Shown here one piece after another: positions 44,532 through 54,115 of a stretch of 64,000 nt of DNA. How positions within the stretch are numbered: position 1 is the first letter of the stretch; each line of letters begins with the position of its first letter. The translations under genes were made by a program, and so were the position numbers. The notes beneath the pieces are model-generated. The model saw only the letters and a list, made by a program, of their open reading frames with translations. It was not told the origin of the DNA and did no database searches. Origin of the DNA: CBDAKK01 sp965196605 (GTDB lineage Bacteria; Spirochaetota; Spirochaetia; WTKD01; G963693115). The stretch covers positions 620,001-684,000 of the forward strand of contig CBDAKK010000008.1 in the NCBI GenBank assembly GCA_965196605.1. Reading direction: 5' to 3'.

Positions 44532-46604
44532 CTAACCACTTTTTTTCTGTCTCTTCGAACGTGAGGGTGCGCATTTATTTTTAAGGATGGCAGATGTTTT
44601 ATCGGTATTTTCAGATGCCGCAAAGCATTCTGTGTATATTTTATATGCACGAGCAAAGTCTTTTTTCATGTATAGTGCAAAGGCCTTTTCATACGCTTGG
44701 CACAACGCTTCCATGTTTTTTCTATCATCATCTGTTTTTGAACCAATCATTTCGTATATCTTAATGCTGTTTTTTCTTCCTTTTACTACAACAGAATCGA
44801 GAACTCGACAATAAAAATGATCCTTAACCGATTCATACACTTTTTCGCTGAGTATGATGTTCGTCATATACGTCTTATTGAGGCTTTCTAAACGAGAGCT
44901 AATATTTATAGTATCCCCGAGAGCAGAATAATTGAGCCTATCATTAGAACCAATATTGCCAACGATTGCGGTACCGGTGTGTAGGCCAAAGCGTGTATGT
45001 AGTAATGGTTTTTGCTCAAATTCCCATTTGTTGTTAAGTTCAGTAAGCTTTTTATTACATTGATATACAGCGTTACAGGCAATAAGCTCATGATCTGTCA
45101 TTTCTTGTGGGGCATTCCAAAAGGCCATAATCGCATCACCGATATATTTGTCTATCGTGCCATTACTCTTCATTATTATATTTGATAATGCACTGAAATA
45201 TTCTGATAAATGCTGCGTTAAATAAACAGGAGGTATTTGTTCAGCAATGCCGGTAAAGCCCTGAATATCACTAAACATGACGGTAATGTTTTTTTCTATA
45301 CCGCCCGGCGTAGGGGCATGTTCTTCTTCTATAAGCTTACGCACAATATTGACGTTTACATATTTTCCAAAAAAGGTTAACCCTCGTTTTAGAGCTATCA
45401 TGGCATCGTTTATTGTGTGTATTTCTTTATAATTAGTCGAGATGTATTGCACATTATTGAGGTAAAAGTTTTTCATGTCGCCAAGTTGATCGCTAATGTT
45501 TAGTATTGGTTTGGTTATCCTGTTTATAGCGATATTTAAAATTACAATGAATACTGTGATAAACACTACAATTGTGACCATTGAAGTCATAATTGGTGTT
45601 GTCAAAAACTTTGTTCTATCTTTTTTAGGCACACTCGAAATGAGACGCCACGGTTTTTCAAAGGTATCGGGAAAATCCATAGATGAAAAAAGATATTTAT
45701 CAGTAAGCCTAGAAAACAATGTTGGTTCCTGTGCGTTATTATTAAAATGATCGATTGCCAGATTTCGTATATATGGTTTTTTAATATTATTTAAATACAA
45801 TAAACGAGTATTTGTATTTTGAGCATTCTGTGCTTTGTCTGCAAATTTTGTAATAGAATCAGGGTTTGAATAAGCAATAATAAGTCCCGTCTCGATGTTA
45901 GTTATAAAAGATCTGCTATTTTCAGATATGTTTTTCTTTTGTAGAAAGAAATTGAAGTCTTCTATGAGAATGTCAGCTCCTACTATCGCACTGATATTAT
46001 TGTTTTCATCTAAAATTGGGTGCGATATAGTCAAGCCTAAAAGCTTTGTGTTATAAAATGCATAAATATCGGAGTAGTATGCTTTATCTTCTGTGCTTGT
46101 GTTTTGAAACCATGGTCGTGTTCTTGGGTCGTAGAGTGTTGTCTTTTTCTCAGATTTAACTATTTCATAATCTTGATTTCTATAAAACTCATAGAAATCG
46201 GCATTCATACGATCTACAATAGTAGTAATCCTATATACTTTGGAATCTTTTTTTACTAGTAGCATGTTTCCTTGTATATCACCAATGTATACACTCATGA
46301 CCCCGGAGTGTATTTCTAGTAAATCCCATAATAGCTTCCACACTTTTTCTTTGTTTTCGACAATGTTAATTGCATTGTTTTGTATATGCGATGCTAGAAA
46401 GTGTATGCTACCGGCAGGTAGACTTAGGTAGTTTATAGTCTCTGTAATGATAGATTCAGAATTTTCTTTGATTTCTTGCTTAGTTATTCTCATGATAATA
46501 TCAACAGAACTGAAATATAAGATAACAATTATTGCAAAGGTAATGATTAATGTAGCGATGGTCATCAGAGAAAAAAAACTTTTTTTAATTGTTATTTGCT
46601 TCAT
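44532..46604 (-). CDS. Sensor adenylate cyclase (class III), copy 2
   Basis: 690 residues with the same layout as copy 1: helix, Cache-like sensor, helix, HAMP-like linker, cyclase domain with FSDIQGFTG, DKYIGDAIMAFW and ALGDTINISSRLES intact. The cyclase half is almost identical to copy 1. Differences concentrate in the first half of the sensor (for example EIHSGVMSVYIGDIQGNMLLVKK against EDIPQALSICIGDTQGNAIL), so the two copies probably sense different ligands. The duplicated 2.6-kb unit includes about 500 bp of upstream DNA. No ribosome site is visible before either start. Confidence 0.9.
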   Translation of the reverse strand: MKQITIKKSFFSLMTIATLIITFAIIVILYFSSVDIIMRITKQEIKENSESIITETINYLSLPAGSIHFLASHIQNNAINIVENKEKVWKLLWDLLEIHSGVMSVYIGDIQGNMLLVKKDSKVYRITTIVDRMNADFYEFYRNQDYEIVKSEKKTTLYDPRTRPWFQNTSTEDKAYYSDIYAFYNTKLLGLTISHPILDENNNISAIVGADILIEDFNFFLQKKNISENSRSFITNIETGLIIAYSNPDSITKFADKAQNAQNTNTRLLYLNNIKKPYIRNLAIDHFNNNAQEPTLFSRLTDKYLFSSMDFPDTFEKPWRLISSVPKKDRTKFLTTPIMTSMVTIVVFITVFIVILNIAINRITKPILNISDQLGDMKNFYLNNVQYISTNYKEIHTINDAMIALKRGLTFFGKYVNVNIVRKLIEEEHAPTPGGIEKNITVMFSDIQGFTGIAEQIPPVYLTQHLSEYFSALSNIIMKSNGTIDKYIGDAIMAFWNAPQEMTDHELIACNAVYQCNKKLTELNNKWEFEQKPLLHTRFGLHTGTAIVGNIGSNDRLNYSALGDTINISSRLESLNKTYMTNIILSEKVYESVKDHFYCRVLDSVVVKGRKNSIKIYEMIGSKTDDDRKNMEALCQAYEKAFALYMKKDFARAYKIYTECFAASENTDKTSAILKNKCAPSRSKRQKKSG

Positions 46605-47253
46605 AATGCTAAATTAACTTTTTTATATAAAATATCATGTTTTAGTATTAAATATATGCTTACCAAAATTAGTATTGGATTGATTATTGGATACATGGCA
46701 AGGAGTAGATTCTATTACCCCATAAACACCATAAACGCTGTCACAAGGCCTAATACGACAAGAAAAAATCATGTTTATCTACAAAATTGTTGTTTTTATT
46801 CCCTCTTTTATACTCCTCGTTTTTTATCAAATGCTTTAATTTTTTTGGTTACTCGCTTTAACTCCTATAAGTTTTTTCCCTTACAATAAATGCATAGTAA
46901 AAAAAAGAGTAAAAACAAAATATGAAACTCAAATTAAAGAATTGTGTTTTTTATTGTTTCAATAAGATTTCCATAAAACTGCAGACGTAATGAGACTAGC
47001 GCACTTTCACCCTCAAAAACTCAAATCTAATAGTCAATAAAGAGCGCGCAAGGCGTACTCAGTTAAGGAATGGGCAGTTCGTGGCGGGGTGTTCTTCAGG
47101 GTGTCAGCATATTTACGTTTAGCCACATGTGCATAGCAACAAAAAGCGTAAGCCTGAACACACGTAACAATCCTCATATTTACGTACAACTTCCACCCAT
47201 CTTTGTAAAGTCATAGTTGCGAGAATGGCGTAAAAAATGTAGAATAATCCCAT
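46605..47253. other. Intergenic DNA of the duplicated cyclase unit, copy 2
   Basis: Second copy of the AT-rich upstream region. Similarity to copy 1 ends near 47110 (around GTGTCAGCATA). Beyond that, 47110-47253 is unique and leads into the repeat coiled-coil gene. No intact gene is supported. Confidence 0.6.
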
Positions 47254-47796
47254 ATGGAAGCGCGCGCAGAAGCAATAAAAGACAATGGATACGAACCTAC
47301 AAGCCAGTACGACTTTTTGGCGGGAAAAGTGCAGAACATGGAATTTGACAATTTTAAAGCAACTTTTACTCATGAAATAGAGAAGACGCACGCGCATATA
47401 GAAGGGACAGAAGGTAGGCTTAACTCGCGCATAGAAGTGGCGGAGGGTGCGCTTAACTCGCGCATAGAAGTGACTGAGAATACGCTTAACTCGCGCATAG
47501 AAGTGGCGGAGGGTCGATTAAATGCGCGTATAGATGTTGTAGCGGAGCAAATAAGAAGCACCAATGCCCGCATAGATAGTCTCGATGAGAGTCTTAATGG
47601 GCGCATAGATAGTCTCGATAAGAATCTTAATGGGCGCATAGATAGTCTCGATGAGAGTCTTAATGGGCGCATAGATGATGTGAAAACGATGGTAGACAAG
47701 ATTGACAAGCGTGTTAGCACTATGTTTGTGGTTATCGGTATTGCGACTGCAGGGCTTTTTACTATACTGGGCGTCATACTTTCAAAGCTAGGCTAA
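47254..47796 (+). CDS. Repeat coiled-coil protein with C-terminal membrane anchor (Bdr-like)
   Basis: 180 residues. A short N-terminal region is followed by two sets of 11-residue repeats, LNSRIEVAEGx (four copies) and LNGRIDSLDxx (three copies). Then come a KMVDKIDKRV-type linker and one C-terminal helix (FVVIGIATAGLFTILGVIL). The plan of coiled-coil repeats plus a C-terminal anchor recalls spirochaete Bdr proteins and the wider DUF1640-like group. The relation is by architecture only. No ribosome site is visible before ATG 47254. Function unknown. It stands between the cyclase duplication and valS. Confidence 0.7.
   Translation: MEARAEAIKDNGYEPTSQYDFLAGKVQNMEFDNFKATFTHEIEKTHAHIEGTEGRLNSRIEVAEGALNSRIEVTENTLNSRIEVAEGRLNARIDVVAEQIRSTNARIDSLDESLNGRIDSLDKNLNGRIDSLDESLNGRIDDVKTMVDKIDKRVSTMFVVIGIATAGLFTILGVILSKLG
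47419..47691 (+). repeat. 33-bp in-frame repeats in the 47254 gene
   Basis: Set one begins at 47419, 47452, 47485 and 47518. Set two begins at 47593, 47626 and 47659. Each unit is exactly 33 bp (11 residues), and within a set the DNA is nearly identical, so copy number could change by slippage without a frameshift. Confidence 0.9.
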
Positions 47797-47892
47797 AGTT
47801 ATGCCCTGCGCAAGTGCTTAGAAGCAACCACGCACTACCTTTGCTGAGATGGCACGCGTGCACGGGCCAAGCACCCGCACGGAGACAGCGGT

Positions 47893-50571
47893 CTAAAGCT
47901 GCTCGTAAAACTTCTTCGTCTTTTCCATGCTACTTCGCAGATCTTCAGCCTGCGCCCTAACGCGCTCTACATAATCTGCGGAAGCCTTTTCCAAAAACTT
48001 CTCGTTTGTTAACTGAGCATTAAGGCTCGCGTACTGCTTTTCAAGCTTCCCAAGTTTCTTAGCAAGGCGCGCCCGTTCCACCTCCACGTCTATGCTCTCC
48101 TTTATATACACACTCGCAGAAAACCCCGTGCCCGTAACACCAATGCCATTGCTTGCATCGCGTTCACCCAGTGTTACCTCCGCATGCATGAGAAACTCAA
48201 GCAGCCTTTTTTGCCGCGTAAAGTAGTCCTCAAGCTTGTCAGATTCCATATACACAGAAACCCGTATGGTCTTTTTAGGCGCTATAGTAAACTCACTGCG
48301 CAGCGTGCGCACACCCGTCACCAACTCTTGAAGCGCCGAGAACAACTTCATTGCTTCTTCGTAGGGCGCGCGCTCCTCATGCTGGGGGTAGGCCTCAAGC
48401 GCCAGCAGCGGCGTCTCACCCCTTGTTCCGCCTCCTTTCGCTTTTAGTGCCACATGAATCGTTTTATATATCTCTTCCGTAACAAAGGGAAGGAAGGGGT
48501 GCAGCAACCGCAAGTTTGCTTGCAAAACCCACATCAGCACACTTGCGCTGCGAGTTTGCTCCGCCGCCACTTCCTGTGCCATGCACACCTTGTTCGCTTC
48601 CACATACCAGTCGCAAAAGTCCCACCAAAAGTATTCATACACATCCTTAGCCGCCTCGTCCAAACGGTAGGCCTCCATGTGCTTCTCAATGGCCGCGCTT
48701 GTGCGCTCAAGCCTACTTACCATCCACTTATCCGTTTCGTTCAGCACCTCAGACGGCAAGCGCTTTGCATTCATTATTGCTCCATCAAGCCTTATGCTTT
48801 CAAGTTGCATCAGCACAAAGCGAGATGCATTCCACACCTTGTTTGCAAAACGACTGCCCAGTTGAAAGCTATCCTCGCGCAGCAAAATGTCCGTATCCAA
48901 CTTGCACAAAAAGGTAAGCGTAAAGCGCAGCGCATCCGCACCATAGGTGTCTATGACCGCAAGCGGGTCTATGCCGTTACCGAGCGACTTACTCATCTTG
49001 CGCCCCTTTTCATCGCGTATAAGCCCGTGCAGGTACACGTCGGGAAAGGGCACCTCCCCAACAAACTCAAGCCCCGCCATAATCATGCGTGCAACCCAAA
49101 AGAACAAAATGTCATAGCCCGTTACCAACACGCTGGTGGGGTAAAAACTTTGCAAGTCTTTGCTTGTTTCAGGCCAGCCAAACACTGAGAAGGGCCACAG
49201 CCACGAAGAAAACCACGTGTCGAGTACGTCACCCTCTTGACGCAAGCTACGCCCATGCGCTTCAGGCCTTTCACGCGAAACAATAACATCGCCGCTTGCA
49301 TCGTCATACCACACAGGAATGCGATGCCCCCACAGCAGCTGGCGCGATATACACCAATCCTTGATATTCTTAAGCCAATGAACAAAGGTGTTCTCCCAAT
49401 GCTTAGGATGAAACCTCACCTTGCCCGCCTCCCACGCCGCAAGCGCCTTGTCTGCCATGCCGCGCATTTTCACAAACCACTGCGTTGAAAGCATGGGCTC
49501 AACAACTGCACCCGTCCTGTAGCAATGCCCCACCGAATGCGTGTGTTCCTTTACATCAATTAAATACCCCTGCGCACGCAAGTCCTCAACCACGCGCTTA
49601 CGCGCCGCTTGCACCGAGAGCCCCCGGTAGGCTTCCGGTGCATTCTCGTTTATGGTGCCATCCCCATTCAAAATAGAAATGCGCTCCATCCCATGGCGCT
49701 TCCCAAGCTCATAGTCATTGTAATCATGCGCCGGCGTTATCTTCACAGCACCCGTGCCAAACTCCGACTTTACGTACTCATCCGCAACAATGGGAATACT
49801 ACGACCCGTAAGCGGCAAGCGCACTTGCTTACCAATTGCCTCTTTATAGCGCGCATCATCAGGATGCACGGCAACGGCAACATCACCCAGCATGGTTTCA
49901 GGACGCGTTGTTGCAATGTCTATAAAACGCTCCTGTTTGTCCTCCACAAAAGGGTAGCGTATGGTGTACAAAAAACCCTGCACCTCCTTGTGTTCAACCT
50001 CGTCGTCGCTAATGGCCGTGCCAATACCCACAGACCAGTTCACAAGATAGTCCCCACGATATATGAGCCCGCGCTCGTACAGCCTTACGAAGGCTTCGCG
50101 CACCGCGCGCGACATCCCCTCATCAAGCGTAAAGCGTTCCCTGCTCCAGTCGCAAGACGCGCCAAGCTTGCGCAGCTGATTGAGAATGATGCTCTTGTGC
50201 GCCTCCGAAAGCTCCATGGTCCTTTCCACAAACTCCTCACGGCTCAGGTCGGCGCGCGTCTTCCCCTCCTTCGCGAGGGCACGCTCCATAACCTGCTGGG
50301 TCGCTATACCCGCATGGTCAGTACCCGGCACCCACGTAGTAAGGTTACCACGCATGCGCTTATAACGCACTATCACGTCCTGTATGGTGTTATCCAAGCC
50401 ATGCCCCATATGCAAAGTACCCGTAACATTGGGCGGAGGAATAACAACCACAAAAGCCTCCTTAAAAGCTCCACCACTCCCATGCACGCATTCAGGCGTA
50501 CCTATGCCACACTCCCGCCATCGCGCCTCTATCGCATCCTCAAAATTCTTAAAATTATAGGTCTTGTCCAT
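47893..50571 (-). CDS. valS: Valyl-tRNA synthetase
   Basis: 892 residues, class I synthetase. The HIGH motif is in PPPNVTGTLHMGHGL and the KMSKS motif in GRKMSKSLGNGIDP. An editing domain (RPETMLGDVAVAVHP, the conserved start of CP1) and the anticodon-binding domain are present. The C-terminal coiled coil (ERARLAKKLGKLEKQYASLNAQL) is the tRNA-binding arm typical of ValRS. I chose the start at 50571 (MDKTYNFKNFEDAIEARW). The open frame upstream only reads through a repeat island. GGAG lies very close to the ATG. No neighbouring gene appears co-transcribed. Confidence 0.97.
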   Translation of the reverse strand: MDKTYNFKNFEDAIEARWRECGIGTPECVHGSGGAFKEAFVVVIPPPNVTGTLHMGHGLDNTIQDVIVRYKRMRGNLTTWVPGTDHAGIATQQVMERALAKEGKTRADLSREEFVERTMELSEAHKSIILNQLRKLGASCDWSRERFTLDEGMSRAVREAFVRLYERGLIYRGDYLVNWSVGIGTAISDDEVEHKEVQGFLYTIRYPFVEDKQERFIDIATTRPETMLGDVAVAVHPDDARYKEAIGKQVRLPLTGRSIPIVADEYVKSEFGTGAVKITPAHDYNDYELGKRHGMERISILNGDGTINENAPEAYRGLSVQAARKRVVEDLRAQGYLIDVKEHTHSVGHCYRTGAVVEPMLSTQWFVKMRGMADKALAAWEAGKVRFHPKHWENTFVHWLKNIKDWCISRQLLWGHRIPVWYDDASGDVIVSRERPEAHGRSLRQEGDVLDTWFSSWLWPFSVFGWPETSKDLQSFYPTSVLVTGYDILFFWVARMIMAGLEFVGEVPFPDVYLHGLIRDEKGRKMSKSLGNGIDPLAVIDTYGADALRFTLTFLCKLDTDILLREDSFQLGSRFANKVWNASRFVLMQLESIRLDGAIMNAKRLPSEVLNETDKWMVSRLERTSAAIEKHMEAYRLDEAAKDVYEYFWWDFCDWYVEANKVCMAQEVAAEQTRSASVLMWVLQANLRLLHPFLPFVTEEIYKTIHVALKAKGGGTRGETPLLALEAYPQHEERAPYEEAMKLFSALQELVTGVRTLRSEFTIAPKKTIRVSVYMESDKLEDYFTRQKRLLEFLMHAEVTLGERDASNGIGVTGTGFSASVYIKESIDVEVERARLAKKLGKLEKQYASLNAQLTNEKFLEKASADYVERVRAQAEDLRSSMEKTKKFYEQL

Positions 50572-50604
50572 ACTCCTTTGATTATAAATGTTTGTGCTCA
50601 CACA

Positions 50605-51273
50605 ATGTTTGTCTTTGTGGGGGAGCCCCCCACACCCCCCCTTGGGTAAGACGCGGTATTTGCATAAGCGCTTTGTGGGGGCAAGCCCCCACACCCCCAC
50701 GCAGAGTATGACGCTTATTTGCGCTCCGTGTGGGTATCTGTTTCATAGCTCACGCGGTATTGCGCTTTGTCTCTTGTTTCCTATGGCGTAGCCCCACCCG
50801 CGTAGCTTCCTAGACTCCGTTCCTTAGTCCCTATGGCGTAGCCACACAGGATGTTTTTCTTTTCTTTTTGGTTCTTTTTCTTTTCTTTTGATGCAAGCTC
50901 CATATTTGCACCGCACAGCGGTGCTTATGCAATAGTTTGCATCCCCTCGCTTCGCTCGTGAGCGTCCTCACAGCCGCCCCATGGACGGGGCATTAAGGCT
51001 GACAGGGATGTTAAAAGAAAAGAAAAAGAACGGCCATCCGAGGTATTTGCGTAGTGCGCCTAGCGCCGTGGCAACAAGAGACGCTCATACAATACCGCTG
51101 GTAGTATGCCACCGCATATCGCGCTAGCGTCTTAGCCGCAGAAAAAGCTCATAGCAAATAGCGCAAGCAAAACACACACGGCGTGCAGCCCTCACGCGCG
51201 GAGCGCAGAATGACCAGCAGTGGGGGTGTGGGGGCGTGCTGCCCCCGCAAAGGCAGACTGCCCCCACAAGGCA
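50605..51273. repeat. Composite intergenic repeat island between valS and uvrC
   Basis: Two hairpin ends lie side by side at 50617-50650 and 50671-50700 (GTGGGGGAGCCCCCCAC and GTGGGGGCAAGCCCCCAC). Then come the CTTTTTCTTTTCTTTT tract (50862-50900), the GAGGGGATG module reversed (50930-50970), the GCCCCATGGACGGGGC palindrome (50974-50989), AAAAGAAAAGAAAAAGAACG (51012-51031), the CATCCGAGG module (51036) and inverted end hairpins at 51222-51273. No gene seen. Confidence 0.75.
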
Positions 51274-51303
51274 ACACTGGGTCAGCTACAATAAAGCTAA
51301 CTC

Positions 51304-53145
51304 ATGACAGCTAGCACGCACGAAGGATTAAAAAAACAAGTGGCGCTTTTTCCGCTGCATGCGGGTGTGTACATTATGAAGAACGCCGAAGATGCGGTGA
51401 TATATGTGGGAAAGGCCAAGCAGCTTAAAAAGCGCGTGCAGTCCTACTTTAGCCCGCGCGGGAGTAGCAGGGTGCAACTACTCATGCAGCACGTTAGCAG
51501 CATAGAATACATGGTGACAGACGGGGAGCATGAGGCGCTGTTGTTAGAGCACAACCTCATAAAGTCGCACAAGCCTAAGTACAACGTGCTGCTTAAAGAC
51601 GACAAGACCTTTCCCGTCATACGAGTGACTGCCGAAGCATATCCGCGCGTGTTTAAAACCCGCAGGCTGGTACGCGACGGCAGCGTGTACTATGGACCCT
51701 ACCTCCACATGCACCTGCTGGATAAGTACCTCCAGTTTATAGAAAAGCACTACCCCCTGCGCCGCTGCCGCCACATGAAAAAGCGCGAACACCCCTGCTT
51801 GTACTTTCACCTTGGGCGCTGTGCAGCAGTGTGCGCAGGACGCACCACGCAGCAAGACTATGATGCACGCATACAAGCAGTGCACCGCTTGTTGCAAGGC
51901 AAGACCAAGGACATAAAAAAACAATGCACACTCACCATGCACGCGCAGGCAAAAAAGCAGGCCTTTGAAGAAGCGCAAAAGTACCGCGACCTACTCTTTG
52001 CGCTTGAGGAGCTTGAAAAAAAACAACGCGTTGTAGAACACGCAGAAGGTGAAGAGGCCTTTGTGGAATACGCAGCCTACAAGGTGGACGAAGACATGGG
52101 CTGCATTACCACCATTGTGCTCAAAGGCGGCAAGGTGATAGACAGCACCAGCTCCTACGTCTACGTCTTTGATGCCGAGCAAGAACCCTTTGAGCAGTTC
52201 TTTCTCTCCTACTACGACAAGCGTAGCGTCATACCCCAAACCCTCTTTGTTTCCACGCACGTCTCCAAAGAACTTGAGAGCGTTTTGCACAGCACCTACG
52301 GCATACGCGTACGCGTGCCTAAAGACCTCCACACGGTGCAAACCATGCGCTTTGCCCTCGAAAACGCACAGCAGTTTCTACGGCGCAAGCGGCAAGAGTT
52401 TGGCAACCCACACGCCGTGCGCATGCTACAAAGTGCACTCCATCTTAGCAACCCGCCCATACGCATAGAAGGCTTTGACATTGCCACGCTTGGGGGCACG
52501 CACACGGTCGCAGCCCTAGTCTGCTTTGTAAACGGCGTGCCCCGCCCCAGCGAGTACCGCCACTTTAGCATAAAAAGCGTAGAGCAAGGCCATGTGGACG
52601 ACTACGCCGCGTTGCAAGAAGCGCTTGCACGCCGCTACACGCGCCTGAAAAACGAGAAGAAAGCACTGCCCGACCTCATCCTCATAGACGGTGGGCAGGG
52701 GCAGGCAAACAGCACGCAAGAAATACTCAATGCCCTTGAAATACCCGTGCCCCTTGTTGCCCTTGCAAAAAAGCATGAGGAAATCTTTTTCCCCACAGTA
52801 CCCACACCACAAGCCCATGCACAAGCGGCACAGCAGCAAAACCCCCTGCGCTTACCCAAAAGCGACCCCGCTAGCAGGCTCCTACAAGCAGTGCGCAACG
52901 AAGCCCACAGGTTTGCTACCAGCTTTCGTGCAGACAAGCAAAAAAAGACCACGCAACTCTCGCTGTACATGTCAGTCTCCAGCATAGGCAAAAAGCGCGC
53001 CCAAAAACTCGCAACCCTCTTCCTCTCACCACAAGACCTCGTAGCCGCCGCACCACAACTCATAGCCACAAGCATAGGCATAAGCCTAGAAGTCGCACAA
53101 CAACTCCAACAAACCGTACAACACAAACTAGAATCCACAGAATGA
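51304..53145 (+). CDS. uvrC: UvrABC system protein C
   Basis: 613 residues, the nuclease that cuts on both sides of a lesion after UvrA and UvrB. The GIY-YIG domain is at the start (GVYIMKN...VIYVGKAKQLKKRV), followed by LKDDKTFPVIRV and a Cys cluster. A UVR motif occurs around KKQAFEEAQKYRDLLFALEELE. The RNase H-like 5' nuclease domain has EGFDIATLGG and LILIDGGQGQ, and the helix-hairpin-helix is SSIGKKRAQKLATLF. ATG 51304 has no ribosome site. TACAAT at 51287-51292, just after the repeat island, suggests a short-leader transcript. Confidence 0.96.
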   Translation: MTASTHEGLKKQVALFPLHAGVYIMKNAEDAVIYVGKAKQLKKRVQSYFSPRGSSRVQLLMQHVSSIEYMVTDGEHEALLLEHNLIKSHKPKYNVLLKDDKTFPVIRVTAEAYPRVFKTRRLVRDGSVYYGPYLHMHLLDKYLQFIEKHYPLRRCRHMKKREHPCLYFHLGRCAAVCAGRTTQQDYDARIQAVHRLLQGKTKDIKKQCTLTMHAQAKKQAFEEAQKYRDLLFALEELEKKQRVVEHAEGEEAFVEYAAYKVDEDMGCITTIVLKGGKVIDSTSSYVYVFDAEQEPFEQFFLSYYDKRSVIPQTLFVSTHVSKELESVLHSTYGIRVRVPKDLHTVQTMRFALENAQQFLRRKRQEFGNPHAVRMLQSALHLSNPPIRIEGFDIATLGGTHTVAALVCFVNGVPRPSEYRHFSIKSVEQGHVDDYAALQEALARRYTRLKNEKKALPDLILIDGGQGQANSTQEILNALEIPVPLVALAKKHEEIFFPTVPTPQAHAQAAQQQNPLRLPKSDPASRLLQAVRNEAHRFATSFRADKQKKTTQLSLYMSVSSIGKKRAQKLATLFLSPQDLVAAAPQLIATSIGISLEVAQQLQQTVQHKLESTE

Positions 53146-53162
53146 CCTCCCCACCCACCACT

Positions 53163-54060
53163 CCTTTGTGGGGGCTTGCCCCCACACCCCCCGTATTAAG
53201 CAAACGCTTCTTGTGCCATCTGTGGCACGGGCATCGTTGATTCGCACTCTCGACTTTGATGCAAGCTCCATGCTTGCGCACATTATCTAGGTTATTACTG
53301 CTTTAGCACACAGGATGTTTTTTCTCTTTGATGCGAATACTCCATGTCTGCTCCGCTGCGCTTCGCAATCTGAATGTCAGCACCCGTACCATCCTTGGCA
53401 GCCTTAATGCCCCGTCCATGGGGCGGCTGTCCATCCTTGGCGCCCTATGCGTGCCGTCCGTGGCACGGGCGTCGCGCTTTTCGCGCTCTCGACTTTTCCA
53501 TCGCACAAAAGGAAAAGAAAGTCGTGAGCCGAAGGCGAGCGGCTAGAAACGATTAAAATAAGTGTCGCAACGCGACACAGAGATGGAGCTTATAGCAAGT
53601 ACGGCCATCCGAGGTATTATCGTATCGCGCTAGCGTCTTGGCAACCCACAGCGTGAACACACACCGCATGAGCTACAAAACAGACGCTCGCGCATAGCGC
53701 AAAAGGTGTTCGCTGAATGCTCGGGGGTGTGGGGGCAAGCCCCCACAGCGAGTTTTCTTTTCTTTCTTTGGTACTTTCTTTCTTTTCTTTTTCGTCGCAA
53801 AAAAAGAAAAGAAAGAAAGCACAGCCGTCCGAGGCATTATCGTATCGCGCTAGCGTCTTGGCAACCCACAGCGTGAACACACACCGCGTGAGCTACAAAA
53901 CAGACGCTCGCGCATAGCGCAAATAAGCGTCTTACCCAAAGGGGGGCGTGGGGGCGTGCCCCCACAAAGGAGTGGCGGGCGGGTAAATTGCACGCGCGGA
54001 GCGCAGATAGACGTGATACCCAACGGGGGGCGTGGGGGGCACTCCCCCCACAAAGGCAAG
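53163..54060. repeat. Composite intergenic repeat islands between uvrC and the 54116 gene
   Basis: Hairpin ends occur at 53167-53185, 53727-53746, 53940-53977 and 54017-54050. Palindromic modules CCCCGTCCATGGGGCGG and CCGTCCGTGGCACGG lie at 53408-53470. A purine/pyrimidine inverted tract (CTTTCTTTCTTTTC against GAAAAGAAAGAAAG) lies at 53765-53820. A ~95-bp direct repeat is present at 53605-53700 and 53825-53920, offset exactly 220 bp. No gene is supported in this 970-bp gap. Confidence 0.75.
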
Positions 54061-54115
54061 CTTGTACTCGTAGAAAGCCTTAACTACGCGTGGAATGCAA
54101 CCGAAACTATAAGGG

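Noticed and set aside
49609..50649. 346-residue antisense frame over valS
   Set aside because: Antisense of a conserved synthetase, with His/Arg-rich composition and no motifs.
50572..50700. 43-codon N-terminal extension of valS
   Set aside because: It reads through two copies of the repeat hairpin; family members start at MDKTYNF-like sequence.
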